Origin: Desulfuromonadaceae bacterium
GTDB taxonomy: Bacteria > Desulfobacterota > Desulfuromonadia > Desulfuromonadales > SZUA-540
NCBI GenBank assembly: GCA_003250235.1
Contig: QKGY01000290.1
Location: 1 to 7,727 of the forward strand
Direction: 5' to 3'
Length of the DNA: 7,727 bases
Shown: positions 6,175 to 7,727 of the stretch, piece after piece
Numbering within the stretch: position 1 is the first letter of the stretch
Layout of the letters: every line of letters begins with the position of its first letter
The notes under the pieces: generated by a model
Database searches by the model: none
What the model was told of the DNA's origin: nothing
What the model saw: the letters and a program-made list of their open reading frames with translations, nothing else
Program-made: the position numbers and the translations under genes

Positions 6175-7161
6175 TCAACGTGCATGAAGAAATAGCATCA
6201 GATCCTGTAGGGACGTCTGACTATGCCAGTGCCCCGATAAATGTCCATACAAGGAAACGGCAACAAAAAGAATAATCACCAGCAGACCGAAAACAAGTGG
6301 ATGCAGGGTTATACGCCCCAGCACCTGCATCTGCAGAGCACCGGGAGCGGGACATCCCTGAACGCATCGATAGCATCCGTAACATTCGGCAGAGCGTACA
6401 CGGCGCAACTGCATAACGGGTAGCCAGGCCGTACAGCGGGAAGAACAGAGCCCGCAGCGGATGCAGTGATGTTCATTGCGGTGGATTTTGGAAAGAGACA
6501 GCATGGAAAGAATGCCTAACAGAGCCCCATAAGGGCAAAGATAGCGACACCAGGGCATCTGAATAAAAAGGCTGAGTAGAATCAGGACTCCCAGAATGGA
6601 TAGGAACAGACTGGAGGGATGTTGAAAGAAATGCAACATGCGTATGTCGGCAATCTTGTGGTACGGCGCAGCGAGGAAAGCTCGCAGCCCAGCCAGAGGC
6701 ATCATCCAGAGAATCTGGAAAACAAAGAAACCTAACAACAGATATTTAAGACTGCGTAGGGGAAGATCGAGCCAGAAAGGCGGCGCAAAAGTTCTTTTGG
6801 TCAGCCGATGACCAAGGCGCCAAAGCATCTCGGAAAGAGGAAATATGGGGCAGACCCAGGAGCAAAACCCTCGTTTGAGAAGAACGGCCGAAAGAAGGGC
6901 CGCTAAAAAGATGAGTGCAGCAGCCGGGTGTATAGGGTGTAACTCGCCGGATTGTACCCAGTAACGCAGCCCCATTAGCCCACTGATGGGTAAAAAGCCG
7001 TCTACGGCCTCAGGCCTTGATACATTGGGTAGAGTGCCGTTCTGAAGTGCCGTAACCCAAAGGGTAAAGCGCCAGCCAATCCAGAGGTAAAAAAGGAAAA
7101 AGCCCCCCTGTACGGCATAACGGGGGGCCATGGCCGGAATGCCGCGGCGAGGGGATATCAT
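6175..7161 (-). CDS. NapH-type membrane 4Fe-4S polyferredoxin
   Basis: 328 residues. The start at 7161 overlaps the upstream stop as ATGA, implying translational coupling; an internal ATG at 7131 (MAPRYAVQ) is possible but has no ribosome site. Hydrophobic segments at about 17-37, 80-98, 138-155, 185-203 and 286-306 mark an integral inner-membrane protein. Two CxxxCP motifs (C100/C104 in GFCSWVCP and C205/C209 in WCRYLCP) are typical of the NapH/CcoG/YccM group. A soluble insert holds two ferredoxin motifs: C233, C236, C239, C243 and C260, C263, C266, C270 (ending CP). That suffices for two 4Fe-4S clusters, with the CxxxCP cysteines possibly acting in membrane redox transfer. The family passes electrons between the quinone pool or cytoplasmic donors and periplasmic or membrane partners. 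No oxidoreductase partner lies in the window, so the specific pathway is unknown and I give no symbol. Its only visible partner is the repeat protein encoded just upstream. Orientation is convergent with the porin. Confidence 0.88.
   Translation of the reverse strand: MISPRRGIPAMAPRYAVQGGFFLFYLWIGWRFTLWVTALQNGTLPNVSRPEAVDGFLPISGLMGLRYWVQSGELHPIHPAAALIFLAALLSAVLLKRGFCSWVCPIFPLSEMLWRLGHRLTKRTFAPPFWLDLPLRSLKYLLLGFFVFQILWMMPLAGLRAFLAAPYHKIADIRMLHFFQHPSSLFLSILGVLILLSLFIQMPWCRYLCPYGALLGILSMLSLSKIHRNEHHCIRCGLCSSRCTAWLPVMQLRRVRSAECYGCYRCVQGCPAPGALQMQVLGRITLHPLVFGLLVIILFVAVSLYGHLSGHWHSQTSLQDLMLFLHAR
7090..7128 (-). terminator. Terminator-like hairpin inside the start of the polyferredoxin gene
   Basis: Read on the minus strand, GCCCCCC (7128-7122) pairs with GGGGGGC (7108-7102) around a 13-base loop, followed by TTTTTCCTTTTTT (7101-7089). 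This looks like an intrinsic terminator, yet it lies within codons 12-25 of the polyferredoxin gene. Those codons also encode a normal start to the first membrane helix (QGGFFLF), so the fold may be incidental, or it may attenuate read-through from the upstream gene when ribosomes are absent. Confidence 0.5.
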
Positions 7162-7706
7162 TTATGCATACCGCCGCTACGGGTGCCTCCGCCTGAGCGA
7201 ACGGCTTGACCGCCAAAGTATTGGCGGCGAATTTCCTGACGTCTTACGCTGCGTTGATCGTCAGGGAGGTCGCGAAGTTTCTGAAGATCTTCCTTTAACT
7301 CCTCCTGCTGCTCGGGGGAGAGAGCCGTGAATTGTTGATAGGCCTCCCGAATTTTTTGTTGCTGTTCAGGCGAGAGTTGTTGCCAACGTTTAAACTGTTC
7401 TTTAATTGTTTGCTGTTCCTCGGGAGACGCTTGACGAAAACGCTGCAGGCGCTCGCGAAGGACCTGTTGTTCTTCCGCCGGGAGGGATTTGAATTGCTGA
7501 TACCGTTGGCGCAGTTGATCGCGTTGTTCCGGAGTCATTGCCTGCCAGCGTTCCAAGGCGGCTTTAAGTGCCGCGGAATTCCCCGCTTCCACATCGATGA
7601 CGGTTGGTGAAGCGGCTGCCGGGGCCGTTGAGTCGGCTACCGCTGGGATGGTGGTAACCATCAGGCCACTAATGAGTAAGCAGCAGACAATCCAGAGTTT
7701 TCTCAT
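7158..7706 (-). CDS. DUF3106-type periplasmic helical repeat protein
   Basis: 182 residues, starting at ATG 7706-7704 with GGAGG at 7718-7714, seven bases upstream. Residues 1-25 are a signal peptide (hydrophobic core, AVADS end). After an Ala-rich linker, residues 53-160 consist of six 18-residue repeats with the pattern R/Q-W/F-x-x-L-S-P-E-Q-Q-x-x-I-R-E-x-Y-Q. Each has an S/T/L-P-(E/A/D) helix cap, and the set predicts a highly charged, mostly helical chain. The tail (161-182) is Gly/Arg-rich. This matches the DUF3106 family, whose function is unknown; the repeated capped helices with LSPEQQ recall Spy/LTxxQ periplasmic chaperone-like proteins, but that resemblance may be compositional. The gene overlaps the polyferredoxin gene (ATGA), so the two are translated together. 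The promoter is beyond the right edge of the window. Confidence 0.85.
   Translation of the reverse strand: MRKLWIVCCLLISGLMVTTIPAVADSTAPAAASPTVIDVEAGNSAALKAALERWQAMTPEQRDQLRQRYQQFKSLPAEEQQVLRERLQRFRQASPEEQQTIKEQFKRWQQLSPEQQQKIREAYQQFTALSPEQQEELKEDLQKLRDLPDDQRSVRRQEIRRQYFGGQAVRSGGGTRSGGMHK
7227..7550 (-). repeat. Six 54-base coding repeats (18 residues each)
   Basis: Residues 53-160 of the DUF3106-type protein divide into six gap-free units of exactly 18 residues, each beginning near R/Q-W/F and ending in a Gln, Lys or Arg. The unit starts include RWQAMTPEQR, QFKSLPAEEQ, RFRQASPEEQ, RWQQLSPEQQ, QFTALSPEQQ and KLRDLPDDQR. The last is the most diverged. Similarity is evident in protein but weak in DNA, indicating old duplication rather than a slippage-prone array. 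Eighteen residues equals five alpha-helical turns. Confidence 0.85.
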
Positions 7707-7727
7707 GATTTATCCTCCAGCAGGGCC

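Noticed and set aside
1..7727. Insertion sequence, prophage, CRISPR array, tRNA or rRNA
   Set aside because: No transposase or integrase, no spaced direct repeats and no RNA gene signature was seen on either strand.

Overview
The window reads as a piece of a Gram-negative chromosome with moderate GC. It encodes two outer-membrane beta-barrel proteins ending in Phe, two predicted lipoproteins, Sec signal peptides, strong AGGAGG ribosome sites and GC-rich intrinsic terminators. The porin family (mature start near SLYGSVR), the multi-rhodanese lipoprotein, the FG-GAP/VCBS protein and the membrane polyferredoxin together suggest Desulfuromonadales/Geobacter-like bacteria (former Deltaproteobacteria). 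That placement is inference from family resemblance, not a database match.

Layout, left to right. (1) 113-1220, plus strand: a porin gene broken by a perfect 7-bp tandem duplication at codon 95; deleting one copy restores a 366-residue porin. A strong terminator follows. (2) 1416-3143, plus: an exported 575-residue protein with a FlgT-C-like N-terminal domain and three calcium-type FG-GAP/VCBS motifs, with its own candidate promoter and terminator. (3) 3367-4536, plus: a lipoprotein with three rhodanese domains, all retaining the catalytic cysteine. (4) 4735-4866, plus: a 43-residue lipoprotein with a CPACG knuckle. (5) 4955-5983, plus: an intact porin, paralogous to the broken one, ended by a symmetrical terminator. 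(6) Convergent minus-strand pair: 7706-7158 encodes a periplasmic DUF3106-type protein made of six 18-residue repeats, and 7161-6175 encodes a membrane 4Fe-4S polyferredoxin. They overlap by ATGA, and a terminator-like hairpin lies inside the start of the second gene.

How it may work together. The rhodanese lipoprotein, CxxC mini-lipoprotein and porin form a compact envelope module. It recalls the rhodanese-lipoprotein/porin pair ExtH-ExtI of Geobacter sulfurreducens, which I remember as linked to selenite/tellurite handling and extracellular electron transfer. A cell-surface sulfur/selenium system is therefore the most interesting reading, but it is inference: no cytochrome lies in the window. 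The minus-strand pair looks like a separate redox unit. All intergenic stretches are shorter than 300 bases.
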